From Pseudomonas baltica (GTDB taxonomy: Bacteria > Pseudomonadota > Gammaproteobacteria > Pseudomonadales > Pseudomonadaceae), in the NCBI RefSeq assembly GCF_014235765.1, contig NZ_JACMYH010000001.1:992001-1056000 (forward strand): 64,000 nucleotides of DNA, in the 5' to 3' direction. Under the pieces are notes generated by a model. It was not told the origin of the DNA. It saw only the letters and a list, made by a program, of their open reading frames with translations, and ran no database searches. Shown one piece after another: positions 43,403 through 51,269 of the stretch. How positions within the stretch are numbered: the first letter of the stretch is position 1; each line of letters opens with the position of its first letter. The position numbers and the translations under genes are program-made.

Positions 43403-44983
43403 CTGAACGGCTCCCTGCGCCGCTCCCTGGGCTGGCTGCACACCTGGTGCGGCCTGGTCTGCGGCTGGCTGCTGTGCGTGATCTTCCTGACCGGCTCGTT
43501 GAGCGTGTTCCGCGAACCCATCACCCGCTGGATGGAGGCGCAGCCGATCGCTCCGCTCGACGCCGTGGAGCCGCTGGATCAAAGCTCTGCTGCCTGGCAA
43601 GCGCAGCGCTACCTGGCTGCACACGGCGCCGGTGCGCGGCTGTGGCGGGTGCAGCTGCCGACCTCTGCGGGCGAGGCCGTGCACCTGCTGTGGCGCGACG
43701 CAAGCGGCACCCGGCAGATCGCTCTCGACCCTGCGAGCGGTACACCGGTGATGTCGCAAGCACTGCGCAAGACCGAAGGCGGCCGGCACTTCATGTCGTT
43801 CCACTACATGCTGCAACTGCCAGTGCTGGGCTTCTGGATCGTTGGCGCGCTGACCGTCGGTTTTCTGGTTGCACTGGTATCGGGGGTCGTGATTCACCGA
43901 CGCATCTTCGCCGACTTCTTTACCTTCCGACCCGGTCGCGGGCCGCGTGCCTGGCTCGATGCGCACAACGCCGCGGCCGTGCTGACCTTGCCGTTCCAGT
44001 TGATGATCGCCTACACAGGCCTGTGCATCTTCGCCAGCAGCTACATGCCGTGGCCGGTGCACGCCGTGTACGGGTCGAATGACGGTGCCCATGCACGCTT
44101 CAGCGCCGACCTGGCGCCACAGGCTCCGGCTGTGCGCAACACTGCGCCGCTCGACATCCGGGCTCCTGCGTGGGAGCACCTGCTTGGACAGGCCCGCGGA
44201 CTGACCGGGCAGCCCGCGCAGATGCTGTTGGTGGACAAGCCCGGTAGCGCGAGCGCCAGCGTACGCGTCATCGGTCGTGCCGACCCCGGTCAGCCGTCGT
44301 CCCATCTGTTCACGCCCCAGGCCAGCGTGCTTTTCGACGCGGCCAGCGGCGACGTGCTGCAAGTCAGGCTGCCTGACCCGGACAGCGTGTCCATGGGCGC
44401 ACGCATCGAAGGCGTGATGCGTTCCCTGCATTTTGCCGATTTCGGCAGTTGGGCATTGAGATGGGTGTACTTCGCCAGCGGCCTGCTGGGCACGCTGATG
44501 ATGGTCGCCGGCACGCTGCTGTTCTCGATCAAGCGGCGGATCAAGGGGCAGCACGAATTCGGTGCTGCGACCCAACGCTTCTATCACTGTGTCGAAGCGC
44601 TCAACGTGGCGTGCAGTGCGGGCATTGGCGTGGCGTGCTGTGCCTACTTCTATGCCAACCGGCTGCTGCCACTGCAGATGCAGGATCGGGCCAACTGGGA
44701 AATACGCTGTTTCCTGCTGATCTGGCTGGCGACCCTGCTGCACGCATTGTGTCGGCCGCGCAACCGCGCATGGGCCGAACAGCTCGGCTTGGCGGCGCTG
44801 CTGTGCCTGTGCCTGCCGCTGCTCAATCACTGGACCACGGGGCAGAACCTGTGGCGCTACGCTGCCGCCGGCGACTGGCAGCGCGCAAGCGTGGAAGCGG
44901 TAGCGCTGGGTTGCGGCGCGCTGCTGGCAGGGGTGCTGATGAAGCTGCGACGGCGTCATCAGCGGCAGCGCCTGATGCCTTAG
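43403..44983 (+). CDS. PepSY-associated membrane protein (FoxB-like ferrisiderophore reductase candidate)
   Basis: This protein has about 500-526 residues and four to five membrane helices. An N-terminal helix within RRSLGWLHTWCGLVCGWLL continues CVIFLTGSLSVFREPI, followed by a periplasmic PepSY region and helices near 140, 190, 350 and the C-terminus. FoxB-type proteins reduce iron in siderophores in the periplasm. There is no ATG, GTG or TTG in this frame between a stop at 43355-43357 and the GTG at 43478, yet the expected first helix is encoded before 43478. Start is given as CTG 43403; ATT 43370 or truncation at GTG 43478 are alternatives. It follows the receptor stop by 25 bases. Confidence 0.75.
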   Translation: MNGSLRRSLGWLHTWCGLVCGWLLCVIFLTGSLSVFREPITRWMEAQPIAPLDAVEPLDQSSAAWQAQRYLAAHGAGARLWRVQLPTSAGEAVHLLWRDASGTRQIALDPASGTPVMSQALRKTEGGRHFMSFHYMLQLPVLGFWIVGALTVGFLVALVSGVVIHRRIFADFFTFRPGRGPRAWLDAHNAAAVLTLPFQLMIAYTGLCIFASSYMPWPVHAVYGSNDGAHARFSADLAPQAPAVRNTAPLDIRAPAWEHLLGQARGLTGQPAQMLLVDKPGSASASVRVIGRADPGQPSSHLFTPQASVLFDAASGDVLQVRLPDPDSVSMGARIEGVMRSLHFADFGSWALRWVYFASGLLGTLMMVAGTLLFSIKRRIKGQHEFGAATQRFYHCVEALNVACSAGIGVACCAYFYANRLLPLQMQDRANWEIRCFLLIWLATLLHALCRPRNRAWAEQLGLAALLCLCLPLLNHWTTGQNLWRYAAAGDWQRASVEAVALGCGALLAGVLMKLRRRHQRQRLMP

Positions 44984-45015
44984 CCGGATCAAAGCCGGTT
45001 CAGCCCGCCGCAAAA

Positions 45016-45030
45016 CTGTATACCATATGC
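45016..45030. promoter_or_regulatory. Candidate GntR operator before gntR
   Basis: CTGTATACCATATGC contains the GTATAC core seen at 50386 and 55179, here 28-42 bases before the regulator start. It shares only the core and an ACCAT stretch with the other two, so this one is the weakest. Autoregulation is inferred. Confidence 0.4.
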
Positions 45031-45057
45031 ACTCAATCCCTCGAATGACCCAGCATC

Positions 45058-45729
45058 GTGGCCCAGACCAAACTCAACGCGCCGGACCTCGGCAATTCTC
45101 CCTCGACCTCGGAGATCATCACCCGGCACCTGCGCGACGCGATCGTTGCCGGGCATTTTGCCGAGGACGAACCGATCCGTCAGGACGACATCGCCCGTCA
45201 GTTCAATGTCAGCAAGATCCCCGTTCGCGAAGCGCTCAAGCGCCTCGAAGCCGAGGGTCTGGTCATGTTCCAGCGCAATCGCGGGGCGATGGTCACGCGC
45301 CTGTCGGAGTCGGAGCTGGCGCAGATGTTCGAAGTGCGCATGCTGCTCGAAGACAAGGTGCTGCGCCTGGCCATTCCGAACATGACCGAGGCCACTTTTA
45401 CCCGCGCCGAGAGCATCTGCCGCGAGTTCATCGGTGAAACCGACGTGGGCCGCTGGGCCGAGTTGAACTGGGCGCTGCACGCCTGCCTCTACGAGCCCGC
45501 GCAACGGCCGTTCCTGGTGGGGATGATTCGTTCGGTCAACGACAAGCTGGAGCGTTACCTGCGCATGCAGATGAGCCTGTCGGCCGGCAAGGATCGCGCC
45601 GACCACGAACACCGGGAGATTCTCCAGGCCTGCCGCGAGCGCAACGTGGAGCTGGCCGTGCACCTGCTCGACGAACACATCGCCGGCGTCTGCCAGACCC
45701 TGTTCGAGCATCTGCCAAGCGCCCGCTGA
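45058..45729 (+). CDS. GntR-family (FadR subfamily) regulator of hydroxyproline use
   Basis: This 223-residue regulator has an N-terminal winged helix (about 15-85: IITRHLRDAIVAGHF, then IARQFNVSKIPVREALKRLEAEGLV) and a C-terminal FCD ligand domain of helices with HLLDEHI. The start is GTG 45058. It heads the hydroxyproline island, 109 bases before the epimerase gene. GTATAC-centred sequences at its own promoter and at two promoters downstream make it the likely repressor of the island. The effector may be a hydroxyproline or a pathway intermediate. Confidence 0.88.
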   Translation: MAQTKLNAPDLGNSPSTSEIITRHLRDAIVAGHFAEDEPIRQDDIARQFNVSKIPVREALKRLEAEGLVMFQRNRGAMVTRLSESELAQMFEVRMLLEDKVLRLAIPNMTEATFTRAESICREFIGETDVGRWAELNWALHACLYEPAQRPFLVGMIRSVNDKLERYLRMQMSLSAGKDRADHEHREILQACRERNVELAVHLLDEHIAGVCQTLFEHLPSAR

Positions 45730-45838
45730 ACCCTGGCACTGTGCCGAATTCGTCATTGTCACGGGCTAAATAGCTCAAGCCGCAGAGGGCTATCTCCGCC
45801 ATTCTAAGGGTCACTTAACCGACCCGACGAGTGGCCCC

Positions 45839-46783
45839 ATGACCCGCATCCAAGTGATCGACTCGCACACCGGTGGTGAACCCACCCGCCTGGTGATCGA
45901 CGGTTTTCCCGAGCTGGGCACCGGCAGCATGGCCGAGCGCAAGCAATTGCTCGCCGAGCGGCATGATGCCTGGCGCGCCGCCTGTGTACTGGAGCCGCGG
46001 GGCAGCGATGTGCTGGTAGGCGCACTGCTGTGCACGCCGGTAGACCCGAACGCCTGCGCCGGGGTGATCTTCTTCAACAACACCGGCTACCTGGGCATGT
46101 GTGGCCACGGCACCATCGGCTTGATCGCCTCGCTGGCCCACCTGGGCCGAATCGGGCCGGGCGTGCACGCCGTCGAGACGCCGGTCGGCACCGTCCAGGC
46201 CACGCTGCACGAGGACGGTTCGGTGAGCGTGCGCAATGTGCCGGCCTATCGTTACCGCAAGGAAGTCGCCCTGCAGGTGCCGGGCATCGGTTCGGTCACC
46301 GGCGACATCGCCTGGGGCGGCAACTGGTTTTTCCTGGTCGCCGAGCATGGCCTGGCGGTTAGCGGTGACAACCTCGACGCCCTGACGGCCTACACCGTCG
46401 CCGTGCAGCACGCGCTGGAGGAACAAGGCATACGCGGCGAGGACGGCGGGCTGATCGACCACATCGAGTTGTTCGCCGAAGACCAACGGGCCGACAGCCG
46501 CAACTTCGTGCTGTGCCCCGGCAAAGCCTACGATCGCTCGCCTTGCGGAACCGGGACCAGCGCCAAGCTGGCGTGCCTGGCCGCCGACGGCAAACTGCAG
46601 CCCGGGCAGATCTGGCGTCAGGCCAGCGTCATCGGCAGCGAGTTCGAGGGTTCATATGAAGCCATGGAACACGGCAGCGACGGGCCCGTTGTGCCGACCA
46701 TTCGCGGCCGGGCCTACATCAGCGCCGAAGCCACACTGATCCTGCAGGCCGACGATCCCTTCGCCTGGGGTATTCGCTTGTGA
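45839..46783 (+). CDS. 4-hydroxyproline 2-epimerase
   Basis: This 314-residue enzyme of the proline racemase superfamily has both catalytic cysteines: Cys88 in MCGHGTIG and Cys236 in SPCGTGTSA. The two-cysteine form is the epimerase; trans-3-hydroxyproline dehydratases have Thr in place of one. It converts trans-4-hydroxy-L-proline to cis-4-hydroxy-D-proline, as LhpA (HypE-type) of P. aeruginosa does. It overlaps the next oxidase gene by 4 bases. The 109-base gap to the gntR gene shows no clear operator. Confidence 0.92.
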   Translation: MTRIQVIDSHTGGEPTRLVIDGFPELGTGSMAERKQLLAERHDAWRAACVLEPRGSDVLVGALLCTPVDPNACAGVIFFNNTGYLGMCGHGTIGLIASLAHLGRIGPGVHAVETPVGTVQATLHEDGSVSVRNVPAYRYRKEVALQVPGIGSVTGDIAWGGNWFFLVAEHGLAVSGDNLDALTAYTVAVQHALEEQGIRGEDGGLIDHIELFAEDQRADSRNFVLCPGKAYDRSPCGTGTSAKLACLAADGKLQPGQIWRQASVIGSEFEGSYEAMEHGSDGPVVPTIRGRAYISAEATLILQADDPFAWGIRL

Positions 46784-47895
46784 ACCCCACGGCCGTGGCC
46801 GACGCCATCGTCATCGGCGCAGGCATCGTCGGCGCTGCCTGCGCCCAGGCCCTGGCCAAGCGCGGGCTGAGCGTACGGGTGCTGGACGCCGGCACGCCGG
46901 GTGCCACGGCTGCCGGCATGGGCCACCTGCTGGTGCTGGACGACAACGCGGCGGAACTGGCCTTGAGCCAATATTCGCTGCAGCGCTGGCGCGACATCGC
47001 CGGGTCGTTGCCCAACGGTTGCGCCTACCGCAGCAACGGCACCCTGTGGCTGGCCGCCAACGCTGAGGAAATGGCCGTTGCCGAGCACAAGTTCGAGGTG
47101 TTGCGCGAGCATGGCGAGGCCTGCGAAATCCTCGCTGGCAACGCCCTGCGCGAGCGCGAACCGTTGCTTCGCGAAGGGCTGGAGGGTGGTCTGTTGATCA
47201 AGGGGGACGGCATTGTGTATGCGCCGGCGGCCGCCCAGTGGATGCTTGATCATCCGTTGATCCGCCAGCAACGCGCCACGGTCACCGAGGTAGACGGCAA
47301 CCGTGTGCGTCTGGCCGACGGCCAATGGCTCAGTGCTGGCATGGTGCTGTTAGCCAACGGCATCCAGGCCACCGAGCTGTGCCCCGAGCTGCCGATCCAG
47401 GCCAAGAAAGGCCATCTGGCGATCACCGACCGCTACCCCGCGCAGATCACTCACACGCTGGTGGAACTGGGCTATGTCACCAGCGCCCACAACGCCAGTG
47501 GGCCGTCCACGGCCTGCAACATCCAGCCGCGCCCGACCGGACAACTGTTCATCGGCGCCTCACGGCAATTTAACACCACGGATCCCGAGGTCGAGGGCTG
47601 GATGCTCGCCAAGATGCTCAGGCGCGCGGCAGAGTACGTGCCTGCGCTGAACACGCTGAACGTGATTCGTGCATGGACCGGTTTTCGCGCCGCCAGCCCG
47701 GATGGCTTGCCCCTGGTGGGCGAGCATCCCCAGCGTCCGGGCCTGTGGCTGGCAGTGGGTCATGAAGGCCTGGGGGTGACCACCGCGCCGGCGACCGCCG
47801 ATTTGCTGGTGGCGCAACTGTTCGACGAATCACTGCCGCTGGCGGCAACGCCTTACCTGCCGCAACGTTTTCTCGGAGGGTCCAGCCATGCTTGA
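46780..47895 (+). CDS. D-hydroxyproline dehydrogenase, FAD subunit (beta)
   Basis: This is a 371-residue FAD oxidoreductase of the D-amino-acid oxidase (DAO) fold, with the nucleotide site [20 protein letters not shown] near the N-terminus and GTLWLA, GIVYAP and [14 protein letters not shown]. The GTG at 46780 overlaps the epimerase stop. With the [2Fe-2S] protein and the alpha subunit encoded next it should oxidise cis-4-hydroxy-D-proline to pyrroline-4-hydroxy-2-carboxylate and pass electrons to the respiratory chain. Its start and stop overlap the neighbours. Confidence 0.9.
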   Translation: MNPTAVADAIVIGAGIVGAACAQALAKRGLSVRVLDAGTPGATAAGMGHLLVLDDNAAELALSQYSLQRWRDIAGSLPNGCAYRSNGTLWLAANAEEMAVAEHKFEVLREHGEACEILAGNALREREPLLREGLEGGLLIKGDGIVYAPAAAQWMLDHPLIRQQRATVTEVDGNRVRLADGQWLSAGMVLLANGIQATELCPELPIQAKKGHLAITDRYPAQITHTLVELGYVTSAHNASGPSTACNIQPRPTGQLFIGASRQFNTTDPEVEGWMLAKMLRRAAEYVPALNTLNVIRAWTGFRAASPDGLPLVGEHPQRPGLWLAVGHEGLGVTTAPATADLLVAQLFDESLPLAATPYLPQRFLGGSSHA

Positions 47896-48124
47896 GTTGA
47901 CGGTCGATGGACGCACGCTGCTGGTGGCGGTCGGCACCAGCGTCGCTGCGGCACTGGCGATGGCCGGTGATGGCTGCACGCGCACCTCGGTCAGCGGCCA
48001 ACGGCGCGCGCCGCTATGCGGCATGGGTATCTGCCAGGAATGCCGTGTGACCATCGACGGCGCGCGGCGCCTGGCGTGCCAGACGTCCTGCCGCGACGGC
48101 ATGCAGGTACGGAGCCTGCCATGA
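47888..48124 (+). CDS. D-hydroxyproline dehydrogenase, small [2Fe-2S] subunit
   Basis: This 78-residue protein has the plant-ferredoxin cysteine pattern Cys44-x4-Cys49-x2-Cys52-x11-Cys64 (CGMGICQEC). It is the gamma subunit type seen in heteromeric hydroxyproline, proline or opine dehydrogenases and in HcnA. It overlaps the oxidase gene by 8 bases and the next gene by 4. Confidence 0.9.
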   Translation: MLELTVDGRTLLVAVGTSVAAALAMAGDGCTRTSVSGQRRAPLCGMGICQECRVTIDGARRLACQTSCRDGMQVRSLP

Positions 48125-49377
48125 TCGAGCACGTCGATATTCTCATCATCGGTGCCGGGCCGGCGGGCATCCATGCGGCGCTGGCAGCGGCACCCAGCGG
48201 CCTGCGCATCGTGTTGCTGGACGACAATCCGTTGCCCGGCGGGCAGATCTGGCGCGATGGCCCGCAGGCCTCGCTGCCCACCCAGGCCACACGGCTGCGC
48301 GAGCGCCTGCAGGCGTGTGCCAACGTGCAGATCCAAGGTTCCACTCGAGTGATCGCCCGGCCTGCGCCCCATCAGTTACTGGTGGAGAACGACCAGCGCG
48401 GCTGGATCATCGGCTATGCAAAGCTGATTCTGTGCACCGGTGCCCGCGAGTTGCTGCTGCCCTTCCCCGGCTGGTCGCTGCCTGGCGTGACCGGTGCCGG
48501 TGGCCTGCAAGCGTTGATCAAGGGCGGCCTGCCCGTTGCGGGCGAACGCGTGGTGGTCGCCGGCAGCGGCCCGCTGCTGCTGGCCAGCGCGCACAGTGCA
48601 ACGAAGAACGGCGCACGGATCCTGCGCATCGCCGAGCAGGCCAGCACCCGCGCCGTGGCAGGATTTGCCATGCAGCTGCCACGCTGGCCACATAAATGGC
48701 TGCAGTCGTTGCAACTGTTTTCGCCCGCCTATCGCCCCGGCAGCCATGTGCTGGCCGCTCTGGGTGACGACCGCCTGGAAGGCGTACGACTGATGCAACA
48801 GGGCCGAATCAGGGAACTGCCCTGTGACCGGCTGGCCTGCGGCTTCGGCCTGGTGCCCAACACGCAGCTGGGCGAGGCCTTGGGCTGTGCGCTGCAGGAC
48901 CGGGCCATCGCCGTCGATGCCTGGCAGGCGAGCAGCCTGGCGGACCATTTTGCCGCAGGCGAATGCACCGGCTTCGGCGGCAGCGAGCTGGCCTCGGTGG
49001 AAGGCAGCATCGCCGGACACTCCGCCGCTGGCGACCAGGCGGCGGCGCGGCGGCTTTGGCCGCAGCGGGCCCGTTGGCAAGGCTTCGCCGCCGTGCTGAA
49101 CCGGGCATTTGCCCTCGATCCTGCGCTCGCTGCCCTGTGCGCGCCGGACACCCTGGTCTGCCGCTGCGAAGACGTGCCGTTTGCGGCGCTCGCCGCCCAT
49201 TGCAGCTGGCGCGAGGCCAAACTCGCCACGCGCTGCGGCATGGGCGCCTGCCAGGGGCGGGTATGCGGCGCCGCCACCGCGCACCTGTTCGGCTGGCAAC
49301 CCTCGGCACCGCGACCGCCCTTCAGCCCGGCACGGATCGAGACCCTGCTGCGCCTCGACGGCCAACCGCCCTCCTGA
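48121..49377 (+). CDS. D-hydroxyproline dehydrogenase, FAD/NAD-fold subunit (alpha)
   Basis: This 418-residue flavoprotein has two dinucleotide folds (IIGAGPAGIHAALAA near residue 9, VVAGSGPLLLASA at about 142). A C-terminal cysteine cluster with CRCEDVPFAAL and TRCGMGACQGRVCG can bind a further [2Fe-2S] centre. It matches the alpha subunit of OoxA/HcnB-type dehydrogenases. With the two preceding genes it completes the three-subunit enzyme. Confidence 0.9.
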   Translation: MIEHVDILIIGAGPAGIHAALAAAPSGLRIVLLDDNPLPGGQIWRDGPQASLPTQATRLRERLQACANVQIQGSTRVIARPAPHQLLVENDQRGWIIGYAKLILCTGARELLLPFPGWSLPGVTGAGGLQALIKGGLPVAGERVVVAGSGPLLLASAHSATKNGARILRIAEQASTRAVAGFAMQLPRWPHKWLQSLQLFSPAYRPGSHVLAALGDDRLEGVRLMQQGRIRELPCDRLACGFGLVPNTQLGEALGCALQDRAIAVDAWQASSLADHFAAGECTGFGGSELASVEGSIAGHSAAGDQAAARRLWPQRARWQGFAAVLNRAFALDPALAALCAPDTLVCRCEDVPFAALAAHCSWREAKLATRCGMGACQGRVCGAATAHLFGWQPSAPRPPFSPARIETLLRLDGQPPS

Positions 49378-49464
49378 ACCCCGCCCTGCTAAACACAGTG
49401 TCCGGGCTTTGCGCAGCAGCCCGGCAGCACTATCCTGCAGGAGTCACTTCCGGACCTCGACCCC

Positions 49465-50214
49465 ATGCTCGCCGCATTCCTCAGCGCCAGCCCGTGCCAA
49501 CTACCGAACCTGCTGGGCAGCCTGCAACCCCTGGCTCCTTTGCTCGACGCCCTGGCCGACGTGGTGTTTTTCATCAAGGACGACGCCGCCCGCTATGCCT
49601 TCGTCAATGCCACCCTGGCCAAGCGTTGCGGCTTCAAGACCAGTCACCAGCTGCTGGGCTTGACCGCCGAGCAAGTGTTCCCGGCACGCTTCGGCACGCT
49701 GTACACCGAACAGGACCACAAGGTCCTTGGCAGCGGCCGCGAATTGGCCAATCAGCTGGAGCTGCACCTCTATTATGGCAACCAGCCCGTGTGGTGCCTG
49801 ACCCACAAGATCGCCTTGCACGATGAACAGGGTCGGATCATCGGCCTGGCCGGCATTTCCCGCGACCTGCAGTTGCCTCAGTCGAGCCACCCGGCCTTCG
49901 CGAAACTGGCGGCGGTCGACGCGCACATCCGCACCCATTTTCATCGTCCGATCAGCCTCGCGGAGCTGACCGCCATTGCCGGGCTGTCGGTTGCGCAACT
50001 GGAGCGTCACTGCAAGCGGATCTTCCACCTGACCCCGCGCCAGCTGATTCACAAGGCGCGCCTCGAGGAGGCCTCACGTCTGCTGCGCGACGAAGACCTG
50101 CCCATCACCGATGTCGCCCTGCGCTGTGGCTACACCGACCACAGTGCGTTCAGCCGGCAGTTCCGCGCGCTGACGCACCTTTCGCCAAGCCTGTACCGCG
50201 AAAGCCATCGCTGA
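49465..50214 (+). CDS. AraC-family regulator with PAS domain
   Basis: This 249-residue protein has an N-terminal PAS domain (about 20-130: ALADVVFFIKDDAARYAFVNATLAKRCG, then HDEQGRIIGLAGISRD) and a C-terminal AraC DNA-binding domain (about 150-245: ISLAELTAIAGLSVAQLERHCKRIF and ITDVALRCGYTDHSAFSRQFR). It probably activates the transport/catabolic genes that start 227 bases downstream or the enzyme genes upstream. PAS-AraC regulators occur in other hydroxyproline clusters. The ligand is unknown. Confidence 0.87.
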   Translation: MLAAFLSASPCQLPNLLGSLQPLAPLLDALADVVFFIKDDAARYAFVNATLAKRCGFKTSHQLLGLTAEQVFPARFGTLYTEQDHKVLGSGRELANQLELHLYYGNQPVWCLTHKIALHDEQGRIIGLAGISRDLQLPQSSHPAFAKLAAVDAHIRTHFHRPISLAELTAIAGLSVAQLERHCKRIFHLTPRQLIHKARLEEASRLLRDEDLPITDVALRCGYTDHSAFSRQFRALTHLSPSLYRESHR

Positions 50215-50385
50215 TGTTCCGTTAGCGGGCAATCATTGGGGCGGTGCTCCCTTATGTAACACCCCACGGCGTCATACCCGACTCTTCCACCCTCGCCGAT
50301 CCATGATGAATACGCCCTGATTCAGGGGCTTACGACGACAGCGCGAGCACGAACGAAAACAGGCACGTCTGTTGCATTTGAAATA

Positions 50386-50398
50386 TCGTATACGAAAT
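50386..50398. promoter_or_regulatory. Candidate GntR operator before the ABC transporter operon
   Basis: TCGTATACGA at 50386-50395 is a perfect 10-bp palindrome; the flanking base pairs extend to CGTATACGAAAT (50387-50398), which recurs exactly at 55179-55190. It lies about 43 bases before the binding-protein start. The rest of the 226-base gap behind the AraC gene shows nothing else recognised. Confidence 0.6.
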
Positions 50399-50440
50399 TC
50401 TCAATGGCAGTTGCAGTGCTCACCCAACTCCGAGGCCTCC

Positions 50441-51259
50441 ATGAAAACTCCCGCCTTCGCCGTAGCCCTAACCGCTGTGCTCAGTACTACTTTCATGGCG
50501 ACCGCCCAGGCCGACAAGCTGGACGACATCATTGGTTCCGGCAAGCTGCGCTGTGCGGTGACCCTGGACTTCCCGCCCATGGGCATGCGCGACAGCGCCA
50601 ACAAGCCTGCGGGGTTCGACGTCGACTACTGCAACGACCTGGCGAAGGTGCTGGGCGTCGATGCCGAAGTCATCGAGACGCCGTTTCCAGACCGGATTCC
50701 GGCACTCATCTCGGGCCGTGCCGACGTGATCGTGGCCTCCACCTCCGACACCCTGGAACGGGCCAAGACCGTCGGCCTCAGCGTGCCCTACTTCGCCTTC
50801 CAGATGGTCGTGCTGACCCGCGACGACACCGGCGTCAACAGCTTCGACGACCTCAAGGGCAAGGCAGTGGGCAACACCAGCGGCACCTACGAGGCCATCG
50901 CGCTGGAAAAGGACGTGAAGGGCTGGGGCAGCGGCAGCTTCCGCGCGTATCAGTCGCAGAACGACACCATTCTGGCCGTCGCCCAAGGCCATATCCAGGC
51001 CACCGTGGTCACCAATACCGTGGCCGCCGCCACTCTGAAATCCGGCAAATACAAGAACCTCAAGGTCGCCGGCAATGCGCCCTACGTGATCGACTACGTT
51101 TCCCTGGGCGCCAAGCGCACCGAATACGGTCTGCTCAACTACCTCAACCTGTTCGTCAACCAGCAGGTGCGCAGCGGTCGCTACAACGAGTTGTTCGTCA
51201 AATGGGTCGGCACCGAAATTGCGCCCGCCAACCTCACCGTACCCAACGTCTACTACTGA
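50441..51259 (+). CDS. ABC importer substrate-binding protein (amino acid, hydroxyproline candidate)
   Basis: This 272-residue polar amino-acid binding protein has a Sec signal peptide (1-26, ending TAQADK). The fold is the family's: LRCAVTLDFPPMGMRD, FDVDYCNDLAKVLGV, RIPALISGRADVIVASTSDTLERAKTVG and LKGKAVGNTSGTYE. It is the first gene of a five-gene transport and catabolic operon, with the aconitase-X gene 10 bases behind. The start is ATG 50441 with GAGG in front. A hydroxyproline ligand is inferred from context. Confidence 0.88.
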   Translation: MKTPAFAVALTAVLSTTFMATAQADKLDDIIGSGKLRCAVTLDFPPMGMRDSANKPAGFDVDYCNDLAKVLGVDAEVIETPFPDRIPALISGRADVIVASTSDTLERAKTVGLSVPYFAFQMVVLTRDDTGVNSFDDLKGKAVGNTSGTYEAIALEKDVKGWGSGSFRAYQSQNDTILAVAQGHIQATVVTNTVAAATLKSGKYKNLKVAGNAPYVIDYVSLGAKRTEYGLLNYLNLFVNQQVRSGRYNELFVKWVGTEIAPANLTVPNVYY

Positions 51260-51269
51260 GGTGACGACC

